From positions 345,082,505 to 345,146,504 of the forward strand of contig NC_085137.1 in NCBI RefSeq assembly GCF_035046485.1: a DNA stretch of 64,000 bases. The letters run 5' to 3'. A program made the position numbers and the translations under genes. This document shows, in pieces, positions 1-12,518 of this stretch (position 1 is its first letter; each line of letters opens with the position of its first letter). Under the pieces are notes generated by a model. That model was not told where the DNA came from and ran no database searches. It saw only the letters and a program-made list of their open reading frames with translations. The stretch is from Aedes albopictus. Lineage: Eukaryota > Arthropoda > Insecta > Diptera > Culicidae.

Positions 1-202
1 TATTTTGGTTTATTTTTTTATCCAAGAAACTTCAAATTACTGCCTACTAGCAAGAAGACTGAGACTAAACTTTTTCAAAAACTTGTCCACATTATTTTCA
101 TTCTAACTATTTAGTTAGTTTAGTATAGTTACTCAAAATTCTTCTTCTTCTTTGTGGTTTTACGCTCGCACTGGAACTGGACCTAGAAGCACCTAGGCTG
201 AG

Positions 203-404
203 TATACCAGTTATCGCCATAGTGGTTCCCTATTTGGCCATAGTGTTTTCTTTAGATAATCCCAAAGTTTGCATCATTTCCAGAGATTTAATGACAAGAT
301 ACTTCAAATTCTTGCTATTAAAACTTTCATAATAAGTCAAAGCTTCAAAACTTTCCAAACTGTCACTTTGGCCAAATAGGAAACCACCATGGCCATAACT
401 GATA
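203..404. mobile_element. Palindromic MITE, TA-flanked
   Basis: The two ends are inverted copies of about 45 bp: the left starts TATACCAGTTATCGCCATAG and the right ends with its complement, with scattered mismatches. About 110 bp of AT-rich sequence lies between. There is no coding capacity. A TA at each tip would suit a Tc1/mariner-type non-autonomous element, but the exact edges are uncertain by a few bases. Confidence 0.6.
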
Positions 405-1232
405 CACTACTCACCCTATATAAACAATCCACCCAACTTGAATAATGAGCGTCCCAAAATGTTTCCAACTTGTTTTCGACACACTCCTTACCACGAGGTG
501 AGAGGTCCACGAGGTGGCGGCGGCGACGGCAGTAGCAACGGGTGAAGTGCGCGCAAGTGTCGAAAATGAGCGCGTTTCACGCAGAAACTTCCACGGAGAC
601 AACACAACCGCTGATGATGATGATGATGGTGGTGATGATGACGGGCAAGAAATGCACTCCCGACAACGACGACTACGGCCACCACTTTCAACAACACTCG
701 ACAAACATCTAGAATCGGATGTTATCTTGGATGTTATTATGCACTGGTTCTTCACCGTTCTTCCCGCACGACGACGAGTTGCTGCAAATGAGGTTCGGAA
801 GATGAAGGTATAGAATGAGCAAACCGATTACGGCCAACGACTTTTTTTGTTTTCGGAATATTGATCTTTCAAAGGAATGGATATGGGACACACAGTTAGG
901 GAGAAATAAAAAAATGAAGCTTTTACACAATCTATCTAGAGCACAAGTTAGTTCGGCCCAGCACACAACGGAGTAGATGTTCACTGCAAAAGGCTACGCG
1001 AAAGACTGCCGGCGTTGTACGCATCGAAGAGACCCTTCTCCTCTGATTGTTCGTCAGGCTTTGCTCCTAGCTGCTGTACAGAGCTCTCATTTTTTTTCCT
1101 TTTTGCTATACTGAAAATAAGTGGATTTTGCTGTTATTTGGACATCGTTGCGATGGAGTACTCCATAACTAAATGAAAATCTTGAGATTGCAACAAACAT
1201 AATTAAAAAAAAAATAAATAGAAGTTCGATGG
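405..1232. other. No recognisable gene
   Basis: Mixed-composition DNA. Around 490-700 it is GC-richer and contains overlapping open frames on both strands (about 99 and 114 codons). Their translations are low-complexity (Asp/Gly-rich one way, a nine-His run the other) because of a GAT microsatellite, so I do not call them genes. They could be a 5' exon or promoter-proximal island, but nothing proves it. Confidence 0.4.
611..643. repeat. GAT/GGT trinucleotide microsatellite
   Basis: A run of GAT triplets interspersed with GGT. It creates the poly-Asp and poly-His stretches in the overlapping open frames. Confidence 0.85.
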
Positions 1233-3346
1233 GATAGGGAAGTGGAACCATCTCGGCAGGGGTCCTATTTTGGGCACTTTTCTGCTATAACTCAGTCAAT
1301 TCTGAACCAATAGACACAATTTTTGTAACGCTATGAGATACGTATAGTATCAAGCCGTGTACAAAATTTCATGTCAATTGGTTTAGACGCAGACAGACGT
1401 TCTAGCTCGAACAAATTTATTCAAATTTTCTATATAAATTTTCACTAGCGACACCTAGGCAACCGATTGCTACAGTGCAGTTGACAGTTTGAGAAACCAC
1501 GTGCTTCCAGTCGCTTACTTACCTGAGTATCGCGGACTGACTCAATATGCGCAATATGCTCTCTCTGCGGGAGCCAAACATTGGGAGCCAAACATTGAAG
1601 ATAGAGGTTATGTTAAACCTTGTTGTACCTGTGTGCTTGATTGAAGAGTATTGTTATCTAGGTGCTGCGGATATAATCAAAACTGTAGTCACGATATCTC
1701 CATTTGCCGCTGTCAATCCGTTGGAAAGCGAGGAGAAGGATAAACATTGTTTTGAACCCTTTTCAGCTAATTTTGTAATAACTATCCATCAAAATTTCCA
1801 TCGCGAATGGAAAATAATAAACTTTGCACACGAAAACAAAACTGGAATAATGGTGGATTGATCATGTTTACCATTTCCGAACAGCGTCGCGACGGCATGT
1901 TTGACAACTGCGCTGAGAGAGGTGTTTGCAAGAAAATTGAACGCTCGTGCGTGTTTACAAGCTGTGTGCCGGGAGTGTGTTGGTGTGTGTTAGCTAGCTT
2001 GAAAAATAAAACCGTTTCTATTCGCAGCACCTAGTTACTTACCACCCAATTCACCACCCACCGAGAAATAAAATCAAAACAAACACTGTCAAAATCATTC
2101 CTACATTTGCGTCACATTCACAAAGTTTTTCCAATGCGAGTGAAGTTCATCCAAATGCAGTTCTGTTCAAGCAAATCTATGTAAAATAAAAGTTATAATG
2201 TGTAAAACAGTTTACAAGAGTCCTGCGCTAATTTGTGCAAAAGATTTTAGACATTAAATAAAAATCCTTTACTCTGCACAAATTATGTTGAAACATTATT
2301 AGCGTGCAACACGTGCGATCTTTTCCCGCCATCCGGCTGGAAGACGACCGTGGTGACAGTATATGAACGTCGCTAACGCCATCTGTTCGCTGATTGCCAC
2401 CAACCCCCCCGTAACTTGACAGATGAGCTCAGTTTCGCGTACCTACTTGCAAATCGCAGATGTCGCTACTGTTCGTAAACAACGGGTCCATCCTTCACTG
2501 ACGCAACAATTTTTGTCCATGCGAAAACATTTTTTTGTTTCGTGGTGAGTGGAAGCCAACAAGAGGCTAGCGTTCCGTATCAAAAGGACGTATTCAACAG
2601 AAGCGCAAAAACTAATGTTCATTAAATTGAAATCATTTTGATTTTTCTTTTTGTTGTTGTAATAAATGTAAGAAAAGCACATGTTTAAACGGTCCTGCAT
2701 ATTAATTTGTGACTGCGCATATTAGACCAACCCGAAGATCAAATTCGGAAAAAAACATCTGCAAATGATTATTTTTAACTTCCATTTTGGCTGTACCATC
2801 AGATATGTAGCAGCTGTAGCTGTGAAATGTTAGCATAACTAACTTAATTTATTACTTGCTGGTGCTTAAGAACCGCACTAGAAGAAAACATGAGTTTCTT
2901 ATTAATTTTATGAAAGCCGACTGTTTTGCCTTTACCCAATTTATAGATATAATTTTCGCTTCTAGTAAACAAATTCATCATGCCGCACTTAATTTGCATT
3001 TATCTACCACAAAAAAGCGGAAACAACAAATTAAAGTTTCTGTTTAATGTTACAATATTTTTTTGTGCGGTTTGTTATTTTCGGTTTTCGTCCTTTTCAA
3101 AAGTAGCGCTTGCCGCTTTGAATCTGACAGTACCACCCGGACCAAAATTTTTAGGTACGCTGACGTTGTTCGGCAGCTGTCAAGAAGCTCCCGGGTTGAT
3201 TGCCACTTGGCAATTTGTGGCGGCCATGTTTTTTACACAAGCTGCTGAGTCAAACTTGAACGTCTGTCTGCGGTTTAGAATTTACTGAGTTATAGCGAAG
3301 AGTGCCCAAAACACCGGCCGCTGCCCAAGTGGTTCGCTACCCTATC
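1233..3346. mobile_element. 2.1 kb DNA element with 75-bp inverted ends
   Basis: The left end starts GATAGGGAAGTGGAACCATC and the right end is its diverged reverse complement ending GGTTCGCTACCCTATC. The match continues about 75 bp through the motif GGGCACTTTTCTGCTATAAC and its partner GTTATAGCGAAGAGTGCCC. The interior has no long open frame and no transposase motif, so it is non-autonomous or decayed. No clean target duplication is visible. The interior holds a second small inverted motif, TAGGTGCTGCG near 1660 facing CGCAGCACCTA near 2024, perhaps a nested relic. Confidence 0.6.
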
Positions 3347-4510
3347 ATCATCGTTGGGAAAGAGAATAGAATAATAGGGTAATTCACTAGTTGTTGAACA
3401 GTTAGTACTAAAATTTTTGTTTTCATTAGATTTTTCTTGTATCCATGGTAGTATACTGTACATTATATATTAGGCCTGTCCATTTTTTTCAAAAATGTTC
3501 TCTGATTCTTAAGTCCACCCCCCATATTTCGATTGGCATCCTAGAAAATAGTAACTTTTCGAAATTTCAGCCAAATACATTAAAATTAAGAGGTGCATCA
3601 AATCATTTTTTTTTGTTTTGCGACTATTTTCAAACTTCAAAAAATCATAACTACTCTAAAGCTTTATTCTTTCAGTACAAATTAAAAAATATACTTGTTA
3701 GTTTCAAGTTCTCCAAACAACGTATGCCAATAAAATTCAAGGAAATATATATAATTATCACATCTACAATCAGAAAAAAATCAAAAAGTCGATTTTTTGT
3801 GAGATTTTTTTCTGGAACACCCCAATACACGTAAAGAGTAGGGTATTCCAAAACGGCATCATATTCGCTAATATTTTGTGATTATTTGCTTCTTTGACAT
3901 CAATACTGTAGGAGTTGAGAAAAAAATATTAAAATTCGTAAAAGCCAAATGTATCCTAAAATCCAGCCTTCAGGTGGGCGAAATTAAACTTTATTTAAAG
4001 TGGAAATGGACAAGTACGGAATCAGTCTAAGGTTAGGGTGCCTGTACCAGTTATGGCACTACCTGAGGAAAATTATTTCTACAAAAATAAGAAGATGGCC
4101 GGTAAATGTCATCGACATGTCAAATGACAGATAAGTGTCCACACTTTACAGGAGAAATATAAAAACGGAGCCAAAACTCCTTTTAGTGTTTAATAAGATG
4201 TGTACCAATGACAAACCCTGTGCCAGTTATGGACACATTTTCTTATTTCGGTTCCACCTCGCACTATTTACATGCATTCCTTATAGGATTAGTCATAACA
4301 CTTTGGTACACTTTGGCGAAATAGGATGCAAAGAAGCCGAAATTTTTAGGAAAATGATTTATTTCTATAATAATTTTAGCAAACTGTGAAGCTTGTATGA
4401 ATGCAATAACCTTTGATAGTGTGACCTTGTATTCACAAAATTTGTCATGTTGTTTTTCATCGTTAAAGGTTGAAAATCAAATATGGCGAAATTGAAGTAC
4501 TATAGCCATA
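3347..4510. other. AT-rich DNA without recognisable gene
   Basis: The longest open frame (3445-3834, 129 codons) has no recognisable domain and runs through AT-rich sequence, so it is probably chance. A motif like the MITE end at 203 (CCAGTTATGGCAC) occurs near 4048 and may be a relic of that family. Confidence 0.35.
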
Positions 4511-4813
4511 ACCGCACAGAAAAAAGTATGTAATTAAAATTCAGAGAGAAATCATGCACATAAAGGGAATACTAGAGTCAGTGCACTTTTACATGAGACA
4601 TAATGTAAAATTACATTAGCATCGTGTAAATTTCCGCCAACCATCGCGTAAATCATCATGGACTCCAACCGGTTACGCGACTATTAGCGGAAATTTACAC
4701 GAACGTAACGTAATTTTACATGATATCTCATGTAAATATGCACTAACTCTAGCATTCCCTTTATGTGCATGATTTTTCGCTGAATTTTACATGAATATTT
4801 TTTTCTGTGCGGT
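4511..4813. mobile_element. Foldback MITE, CACAGAAAAAA tips
   Basis: This is a near-complete palindrome of about 300 bp. The left tip ACCGCACAGAAAAAAG faces TTTTTTTCTGTGCGGT on the right. The inner parts also pair, for example CATGCACATAAAGGGAAT with ATTCCCTTTATGTGCATG, and CGTGTAAATTTCCGC with GCGGAAATTTACACG. The loop is near 4660. It is non-coding. The tips and the repeated TTTACATGA-type words resemble the elements at 5743 and 7414. Confidence 0.75.
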
Positions 4814-4991
4814 ACACTGAGCCTATACCGGTATAATCTTAGTTCAGTCGCATAATAGACCTTTTCTTCTTTAACTCAACTTTAATTATACATGTAAAGT
4901 AATGATTGCTTTATATACACAGATCATTGATTATCAATTGTGGTGTATTTAGTGTTAACGTAAGAACAATCACGACATGCACGAAACGCGA

Positions 4992-5196
4992 CGCGAGACA
5001 AGATACGACACTTATGGTTCTTACAATCGTCAAAATAATTAAAAAAAATACCTTAATGCCGACCGGTTTCGGGCTCGATGCGGCCCATCGAGAGTCGGAC
5101 ATTGCCCCGTAGATGGGCCGCATCGAGCCCAAAACCGGTAATTTTCTAATTATTTTGACGATTGTAAGAACCATAAGTGTCGTGTGTTGTCTCGCG
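4992..5196. mobile_element. Palindromic MITE (205 bp)
   Basis: Arms of roughly 85 bp pair almost perfectly: GCGAGACAAGATACGACACT through CAATCGTCAAAATAATT faces AATTATTTTGACGATTG through CTCGCG. The inner stem CGGGCTCGATGCGGCCCATC also pairs with GATGGGCCGCATCGAGCC around a short loop near 5100. The open frames read across it on both strands (68 and 87 codons) are a consequence of the palindrome. Confidence 0.75.
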
Positions 5197-5252
5197 TGCG
5201 GCTTGGATACTTATACTTGGATCTAAATTATTGATGTAAATATTGTCATATA

Positions 5253-5671
5253 CAGGGTATAGACAGAATTATCGGGACAGGCATAATTATCACTTTGGAG
5301 AAGGTCGGGCTATTCTGCCCGAAGATATAAAGATTCTAGAAAGTGGTATAATTATCCGATAGCCAACTTTGAGCTGTTATATCTCCGGATTCTATAAACC
5401 GGATGCAATGAAATTTTGACTATTTTTGAATCCGGAGATATAACACCTCAAAGTTGGCTGTCGGATAATTATTCCTTTTTCTAGAATTTTTATAACTTCG
5501 TGCAGAATAGCCCGATCTTTTGCAAATTTGGACCACTGATACACAGCTAGTTGATCAACTTACAGTGTAAATTTGAGAATATTTGATGCACTTTTCAAAA
5601 AGTTACAGCTAGTTGAACTTTTTTTGTAAAGTGAGAATTTTGCCTATCCCGATCATTTTGTCTATCCCCTG
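5253..5671. mobile_element. TA-flanked MITE, CAGGGTATAGACA tips
   Basis: The element starts CAGGGTATAGACAGAATTAT and ends TTTTGTCTATCCCCTG. A TA dinucleotide sits directly outside each tip (5251-5252 and 5672-5673), as for Tc1/mariner-superfamily insertions. The centre folds again: GAGCTGTTATATCTCCGGAT pairs with ATCCGGAGATATAACACCTC. It is non-coding. The right half is clearly homologous to the sequence at 51803-52440. Confidence 0.75.
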
Positions 5672-5742
5672 TATGATAACTAAGTATCAACGCTAAAACC
5701 AAAAACTGCAATTTGCCAATGCCGACATCTAATACTGAAACT

Positions 5743-6026
5743 TACACAGATAAAAATAATGAGATTTACACGTCATGCGTTATGTAAACTTCATTTTAGT
5801 TATGTAAACTTAGTGTTATGATGGTTTACATGATATGTCATGGTAAGTTTGAGTTATTGTCATGTAAAAACTCAGAGTCATGCGGAATTGCATGACATAT
5901 AATGGAAGTTTACATCATATTTTATTACTTTTACATGATATGTCATGTAAACTTGTGTGATATCCCACGCTCCAAATATGTGCATCAGATGTCACAGAAT
6001 TTTGCACTCTTTTTTCGATCTGTGTA
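5743..6026 (+). mobile_element. MITE copy A, TACACAGAT tips
   Basis: The copy begins TACACAGATAAAAATAATGA and ends CGATCTGTGTA. Inside, the palindromic word TTTACATGATATGTCATGTA and its variants recur about every 40-60 bp. Copy B (7414-7687) is the same sequence in opposite orientation. The two may be independent insertions or the two ends of one 1.9 kb element. Confidence 0.75.
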
Positions 6027-6075
6027 CCAAAAACAGTCGATATTCATAAACCTTACAACAAATGGCATTCCTATA

Positions 6076-6863
6076 CCGTCGTGCGGGGCTTCTTTATACA
6101 CTTTTTCATGGCTTTCAACTTTATGACATTATAACTCCCAGACTAGTGAATGAATTTCCGCAATTTTTATACACAATAATTGTGAGTATGTATGTAGGAT
6201 GTATGCAGAATTTGAGCTAAATCCATCAATAAACAAAAAAGTTGTTCATACACCAATCGGACACATCTCATATAGAACCGGATGGGGGCTACTTTGGACA
6301 TTTTTATGTATAACAAAACTGCATTTCAAATTCCAGGGTTATTTGGAAAACTACATTGTACCAATACTGTAGTATACTGTATCATACATAATTTCAATAA
6401 AAATATGCGTTTTAAGATGGTTCTGTGCTACCTTTGGTATTATGAGCAGCGTGATATTGCTATATAGATAGCCTGAAAAAAGGGACCATCAATCCTTTAT
6501 TTGGGCGAAACGGTCATTTATAACGTATAACGATACAAATATTCGATTGTATATGCTACGTTGATACATTTTGAATGAATTGATCAACCCTTTGAAATTT
6601 ATGAACTGTAGAAACAATGCCTATAGACCAAATGTTCTGATACGTTATGTATATTATATTGGTTTATTCGATGTTTTTTTGCGTCCTGACAAGCAATAAA
6701 CGGTCTGTTTGAAAAATAATTTCAACCAAATGAAGGGAAAACTATTGCTTTGTAATAGTTCCTAAGACATCAAACAGATTTGAACCATATTTTGAATTCA
6801 AAAAATCCATATTCAAAAGTGTCCAAAGTAGCCCCGCATTTCAAAAGTAGCCCCGCACGACGG
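6076..6863. mobile_element. 788-bp mariner-like non-autonomous element
   Basis: The tips CCGTCGTGCGGGGCTTCTTT and AAAGTAGCCCCGCACGACGG (6844-6863) are inverted, with TA outside each (6074-6075 and 6864-6865). A second inverted pair, GGGGGCTACTTTGGACATTT near 6285 and GTGTCCAAAGTAGCCCCGC near 6820, lies inside. No transposase remains. It sits between the inverted copies A and B. Confidence 0.75.
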
Positions 6864-7413
6864 TAATCTAGTTTATTTAGACTTCCTATGGAACTGCATA
6901 TATTTGTGAGCGGAAGAATTTTCAAAGCAACTAAATTTATTGAAATCTATTGTATTTCAGAAAAAAATATGGATAAATCTTTTTAGGAACATTGTAAAAA
7001 AATCCTAAATGATCTTTTGTAAAAAAATTGAAAAATTGCTTGAAGAAATTCAGCGGAACTTTGTGGTAAATTTCAGGAAGAACTCAAGTTTGTTTATGAA
7101 AGACACGTATACATAAATCATTGAGCGTATACGACGTATATACGTCTCCACTTGAAATTGTCTAAGGAGATTATGAAAAAATAATCTAAATAGTTTCTAA
7201 AAACATGCGTTGGATATTTTTTTCAATGCGAATTTCTATCGCGTCTTCTACTTGATCACGATTATCAGATATATTTGAAAGAGCTATTGAGTAACTTTTA
7301 GAAGGAAAACAAACATAAGAAAGCAGAAAGCTATTAGCAAATTTACTGATGATGGTCTAGAAGAAGTTCTCAATTAAAATTTCAAAGAATTCCCAAACAA
7401 TTCCTGAAGGTAC
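6864..7413. other. AT-rich spacer
   Basis: AT-rich DNA with degenerate GAAATTCA/GGAAGAA words like those of the short-period arrays further right. No gene seen. Confidence 0.35.
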
Positions 7414-7687
7414 TACACAGATCGAAAAAAGAGTGTAAAATTATGTGACATATGATGCACATGCTTGGAGCGTGGAATATCACAGAACATATCACATATA
7501 ATGTAAAAGTCATAAAATATCATGTAAACTTCCATTATATATCATGTAATTCAGCATAACTCTGTGTGTTTACATGACATATAACACAAATTTACATGAT
7601 TTATCATGTAAACCATCAAAACACTAAGTTGACATGACTAAACTGAAGTTTACATGACGTGTAAATCTCATTATTTTTATCTGTGTA
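7414..7687 (-). mobile_element. MITE copy B, TACACAGAT tips
   Basis: Reverse-oriented partner of copy A (5743-6026). It begins TACACAGATCGAAAAAAGAG and ends TCATTATTTTTATCTGTGTA, with the same internal TTTACATGA palindromes. Confidence 0.75.
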
Positions 7688-8523
7688 GATATTTTAGGAA
7701 TTCTACAAAAATACTGCATGAGTTAAGAAAAATTCCTAAAAAATGCTTAAGAGTAATTAAAAGTGTTCGCCTCACCCTGTATAGAAAGAGTGATCGCCCC
7801 TCCATGATTAAGATAGGCTAACATTTTTTTTAAACTCGTTTTATTTGAGAACTAACTATTCTAATTCTTCACACGAGATGTTGAGAATGATCCCGCCTTC
7901 CTGATCAAAAAGCTAGCATGCAACACATCAAATTGCGACAATTTTTGTAACATTTTTCGTGGCTGACAAATCGCGACTTGATAATCGTGTACCCACCATC
8001 AGCGCAAGGATTACCTATGGCTGCAGAGTCATACCGGAAGGGAATGATCTACCTGATGGTTTGTTGCAGCAGGGTAAGCTAAATTCACTGGAAACCTTCG
8101 GAAGACAACACGATGGTTGTTATCTCGTGACAAAGTCTGGCCACCCCACGAACATTTGCCCAGAAACCAGTTCATTTAGCTTCCTTAGGCTACCCCTCCC
8201 AAAATCCCAAGCTCGGTCCCAAGTATCATGTAATTTAAATATAAATAATTATATAGTTGATCAATTACCTGATTTTACCCGAAATAATAAATATTATTAT
8301 TATGATATATAGAATTTTAATTGACCTACATTACAATTACAACTTTATTTACCTAAACAGCGCTGAGACAAATAGTTATCATAGTTATTAGTTAATTTAA
8401 AATCAAGCAAATAACAATAACAGTAACAAATAACACAAATGGAATATTAGTAGTGAAAAACAAAATGCAAAAATAAAACAAAAAGTTAACCAAATTTGAT
8501 CTTATAATTTTCCTGCTTTTAAA
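7688..8523. other. No recognisable gene
   Basis: The 117-codon frame at 7959-8312 has no recognisable domain. The word TGACAAATCGCGACTT inside it recurs in the same orientation near 12334, beyond the giant hairpin, which suggests a repeat family rather than a gene. About 40 bp just left of 8524 are a diverged inverted match to the sequence just right of 12233. Confidence 0.4.
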
Positions 8524-8527
8524 TTAA

Positions 8528-11500
8528 GAGCCAGTTCGCGAGAACCGCGACCCCCTTTCCAAGGGAAGTGGAATCGATGTTCTCCGATTGAGCTGAAATT
8601 TTCAGGATATGGTTTTCCATATAAAAGATGATATCTGGCCGATTTTCAGATTTTTCCGTTAGGGGAAAGTGGGGTAAAATAGCCCTCAAAAATTTCATGT
8701 GTAAAAGTAGTTAAAATCACTAAAATCGCAATAATTTCCGCAAAAGTTAACGGATTCAGCTGAAATTTTGCATGGACACTCTACTCCTATGGCACTTCCA
8801 TTTAAGCCAAGCGTTGGATATTCTTTGATATTTAATTTGAAGAAATAGGTTATTTTCATAATTTTTTTGACGATTTTCAGGGCGCTTGTTCTCGTACCAA
8901 CAGAACTAGGATGAAAAACTGAGTACTACGTTTTGAAGGTTTACCCAAGAGCTTTCATTTGATATGTAACCCAGATGCGCCAACTTAAAAACTTTCGAAA
9001 AAAAAATTTTTTTTCTCGGGGTATGCATTTTACCCCATATTTTTAGGTGTCTAAAGAAGTGTTGTCGCAAATTATGACAACGTTATTTAATTTTCAAGGG
9101 TTTTTCTTCAATATTAATTCAACAGAAAAATGATGACTAAGAAATGCAATTATTGTTTTTTTTTTTCATTTGGGGAAAGTAGGGTAAAACGGACTAACTC
9201 AACCTCTTTTCGAAATAACGTTGCTACGATGTTCTCTGATCGGACTTGAAGTTTCAGAGCTCTTTATTCTATTCAAGAATAGATGCTTTATCGCATATTA
9301 TTTTTTTTTTCTTGAGAGGATAACGGGGTAAAACAATTCTCAGAAAAAAATGTTGAAAATAATCAAAATTTCAAAACCTACAAATGCTTTGGTAAAACTT
9401 GGCGAAATTTCATGAAATTAGAAAAAAATTCTTAATTTTTATTGCTTATTCAAATGAGCAAGTCTGACAACATTTTGACGTCGAGAAATGTCACATATTA
9501 GCATGTGGTGTGTGATTCACCGGATTATTTCTCGATTTTTCTTTTGATATGCATCTCCGGTTCAATTTTCTCTCTTTTTTTCTCGTGAAAGTTGTAGCAG
9601 TGCACAATGGTCCACGAAAAAGACTTACGAGGAAAGATGCATTCAGCGCCTTCAAATGATTTTTTGGATTTTTTGGTCTTCTACAATGTTGTTCCCAAAA
9701 ATCAGGCCCTCTTTTAAATGTTCATAAAAATTAGGGTGGCCCATATTTTCAAAGAAATTGGGAACCAAACTTTTTTATTTGCAAGAATAACTATATACGT
9801 TCTTCGGGAAAGTTGTATATCTATCAATTTTGAGCAAGTTTCCTGAAGACGCTTTTTATGTAGCTTTAAAATTGACCAATCTAGAGATATTTTTCTGAAT
9901 AAGCTTAGGGTGGTTCAAGAAAAATCGATTTTCTGGTGTTAACTGTTTCAGTTTCGATTTTTCATCAAAGTCACCCAAGAAACACTTGTAGAGCATAGTT
10001 TTTTGAAAAAGTGTTAAGACGGGTTGGGGCAATCATAAAAATTATCTTTTGCCCGCATTTAAATAAAGAAACGTAGTTATAAAACATATCAAAAAATTAG
10101 AAGGGTGTTTTTTTGTAACTCAAGTGAAAAATATTTGAGAAGTGCTCATTTTTCTAGATAATCATCAATAACTTTTGAACGGAATGACTTAGCAACATTC
10201 TCAGCGAACGAAAATGCGCTTTTTTGCTTTTTTTGAAGCTGTAAAAGTGGTTCTTACGAGACTTAGACGAGAAATTTTAAATAAAAAAGATAAAGCAATA
10301 AAACGATTTGTTCCAGCGTCACCCTTTATCTTTTTTGTTTCAAATTTCACATCAAAGTTGTCTAAGAATCATTTTGAGAACTCAAAAATAACGCACATTT
10401 TCGTGCGCTGGGAATGTTGCTTCGTCATTCCGTTCAAAATATATTGATGATTTTCTAGAAAAATAGGCACTTTTCAAGTATTTTCCACATACCAATCGGA
10501 CATAGGCGCCATCCACAAATTACGTAACGCTCTAGGGGGAGGGGGGAGTATCGTCGAGCGTTACGGTCCATACAAAAAATTTCGGGGTTTCATACAAAAA
10601 AGCGTTACGGAGGGGGGAGGGGGTGGGTCGAAAAATACCGATTTTAGCGTTACGTAATAAATGGATGCTGCCATATCACATTTTCAAAAAAATATGTTTT
10701 TTTTAGGAAAAACACCTGTTGAACTAAAAGAGATAAAGACCATTTCAGCGTATGAACGACGCGTCTTCAAATGTTCTACAAGTGTTTCTTGGGCGACTTT
10801 GATGAAAAATCGAAACTGAAAAAGTTAACGCCAGAAAACCGTTTTTTCTTGAAACACCCTAATCTTATTCAGAAAAACACCTCTAGATTGATCAATTTGA
10901 AAGCTACATAAAAAGCGTCTTCAGGAAACTTGCTCAAAATTGATAGATATACAACTTTCTCGAAGTATGTGTACAGTTATTCTAGCAAATAAAAAAGTTT
11001 GGTTCCCAATTTCTTTGAAAATATGGACCACCCTAATTTTTATGTACATTGAAAAGAGGGCCTTACTTTTGGGAACAACATTGTAGAAGACCATATTTGT
11101 CCAAAAAATCATTTGAAGGCGCTGAATGCATCTTTCCTCGTAAGTCTTTTTCGTGGACCATTGTGCACTGCTGCAACTTTCACGAGAAAAAAAGAGAGAA
11201 AATTGAACCGGAGAAGCATGTCAAAAGAAAAATCGAGAAATAATCCGGTGAATCACACACCACATGCTAATCTGTGACATTTCTCGACGTCAAAATGTTG
11301 TCAGACTTGCTCATTTGAATAAGCAATAAAATTCAGATTTTTTTTTCTAATTTCATGAAATTTCGCCAAGTTTTACCAAAGCATTTGTAGGTTTTGAAAT
11401 TTTAATTATTTTCAACATTTTTTTTTCTGAGAATTGTTTTACCCCGTTATTCTCTCAAGAAAAAAAATAATATGTGATAAAGCATCTATTCTTGAATAGA

Positions 11501-12229
11501 ATAAAGAGCTCTGAAACTTCAAGTCCGATCAGAGAACATCGTAGCAACGTTATTTCGAAAAGAGGTTGAGTTAGTCCGTTTTACCCTACTTTCCCCAAAT
11601 GAAAAAAAAAACAATAATTGCATTTCTTAGTCATCATTTTTCTGTTGAATTAATATTGAAGAAAAACCCTTGAAAATTAAATAACGTTGTCATAATTTGC
11701 GACAACACTTCTTTAGACACCTAAAAACATGGGGTAAAATGCATACCCCGAGAAAAAAAAATTTTTTTTTCGAAAGTTTTTAAGTTGGCACATCTGGGTT
11801 ACATATCAAATGAAAGCTCTTGGGTAAACCTTCAAAACGTAGTACTCAGTTTTTCATCCTAGTTCTGTTGGTACAAAAACAGGCGCCCTGAAAATCGTCG
11901 AAAAAAATATGAAAATAACCTATTTCTTCAAATTAAATATCAAAGAATATCCAAAGCTTGGCTTAAATGGAAGTGCCATGGGAGTAGAGTGTCCATGCAA
12001 AATTTCAGCTGAATCCGTTAACTTTTGCGGAGGTTATTGCGATTTTAGTGATTTTACCTATTTTTAGACATGAAATCTTCGAGGGCTATTTTACCCCACT
12101 TTCCCCTAACGGAAAAATCTGAAAATCGGCCAGATATCATCTTTTATATGGAAAACCATACCCTGAAAATTTCAGCTCAATCGGAGCACATCGATACAAG
12201 AAGGGGTTGCGGCTCTCGCGAACTGGCTC
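8528..12229. mobile_element. Giant foldback element between TTAA sites
   Basis: The tips are GAGCCAGTTCGCGAGAACCG and its partner ending CTCGCGAACTGGCTC, with TTAA immediately outside on both sides (8524-8527 and 12230-12233). The arms pair over almost their full length of about 1.85 kb; for example GGGTGGCCCATATTTTC near 9734 faces GAAAATATGGACCACCC near 11020, and the turn is near 10280-10380. The right arm is displaced by a 168-bp MITE at 10505. No open frame encodes a recognisable protein. TTAA duplication is known for piggyBac and Kolobok elements. This would be a non-autonomous member, or an inverted duplication made by such an element. Confidence 0.85.
10505..10672. mobile_element. PIF/Harbinger-like MITE (168 bp)
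   Basis: The tips GGCGCCATCCACAAATTACG and ACGTAATAAATGGATGCTGCC are inverted, and the 3-bp direct repeat ATA flanks it (10502-10504 and 10673-10675). The interior has purine-rich GGGGGAGGGGGG tracts. It interrupts the right arm of the giant hairpin and so is younger. Related copies are at 43303, 44532, 51260 and 19395. Confidence 0.75.
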
Positions 12230-12233
12230 TTAA

Positions 12234-12518
12234 TCAAGCTGGAGAATTACGAAATCAAAATTTGTTATGGTAGATCTTATACCATAATGCACCATTATGA
12301 GGTGATCTAACCACGTTACGGGTTTTCGTGGATGACAAATCGCGACTTCGACAAAAACGTCGACCAAAAAATCCAAAATAGCGGGTAAATATTTCATATT
12401 GTAAATTTAAGGAATGTTGGCTCGCAGTGCAATACTGGCGACTAGAGAATTTAGGATGACAGACCAAAATTGAAGATGGCGGACAAAAATTTTAAATGGC
12501 TGCCAGTCATTCAAGAAT
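12234..12518. other. Flank of giant hairpin, no gene
   Basis: The first 50 bp are a diverged inverted match to the left flank of the hairpin. The rest contains the TGACAAATCGCGACTT word and a few CAAGATGG/AAATGGCGG words typical of the 'CGCCATCTTG' repeats. No coding signal. Confidence 0.4.

Noticed and set aside
411..813. Overlapping 99- and 114-codon frames with poly-Asp/poly-His
   Set aside because: Produced by a GAT microsatellite and read on both strands; no splice or start evidence.
3445..3834. 129-codon plus-strand frame
   Set aside because: AT-rich, no domain, no conserved context; consistent with chance in low-stop sequence.
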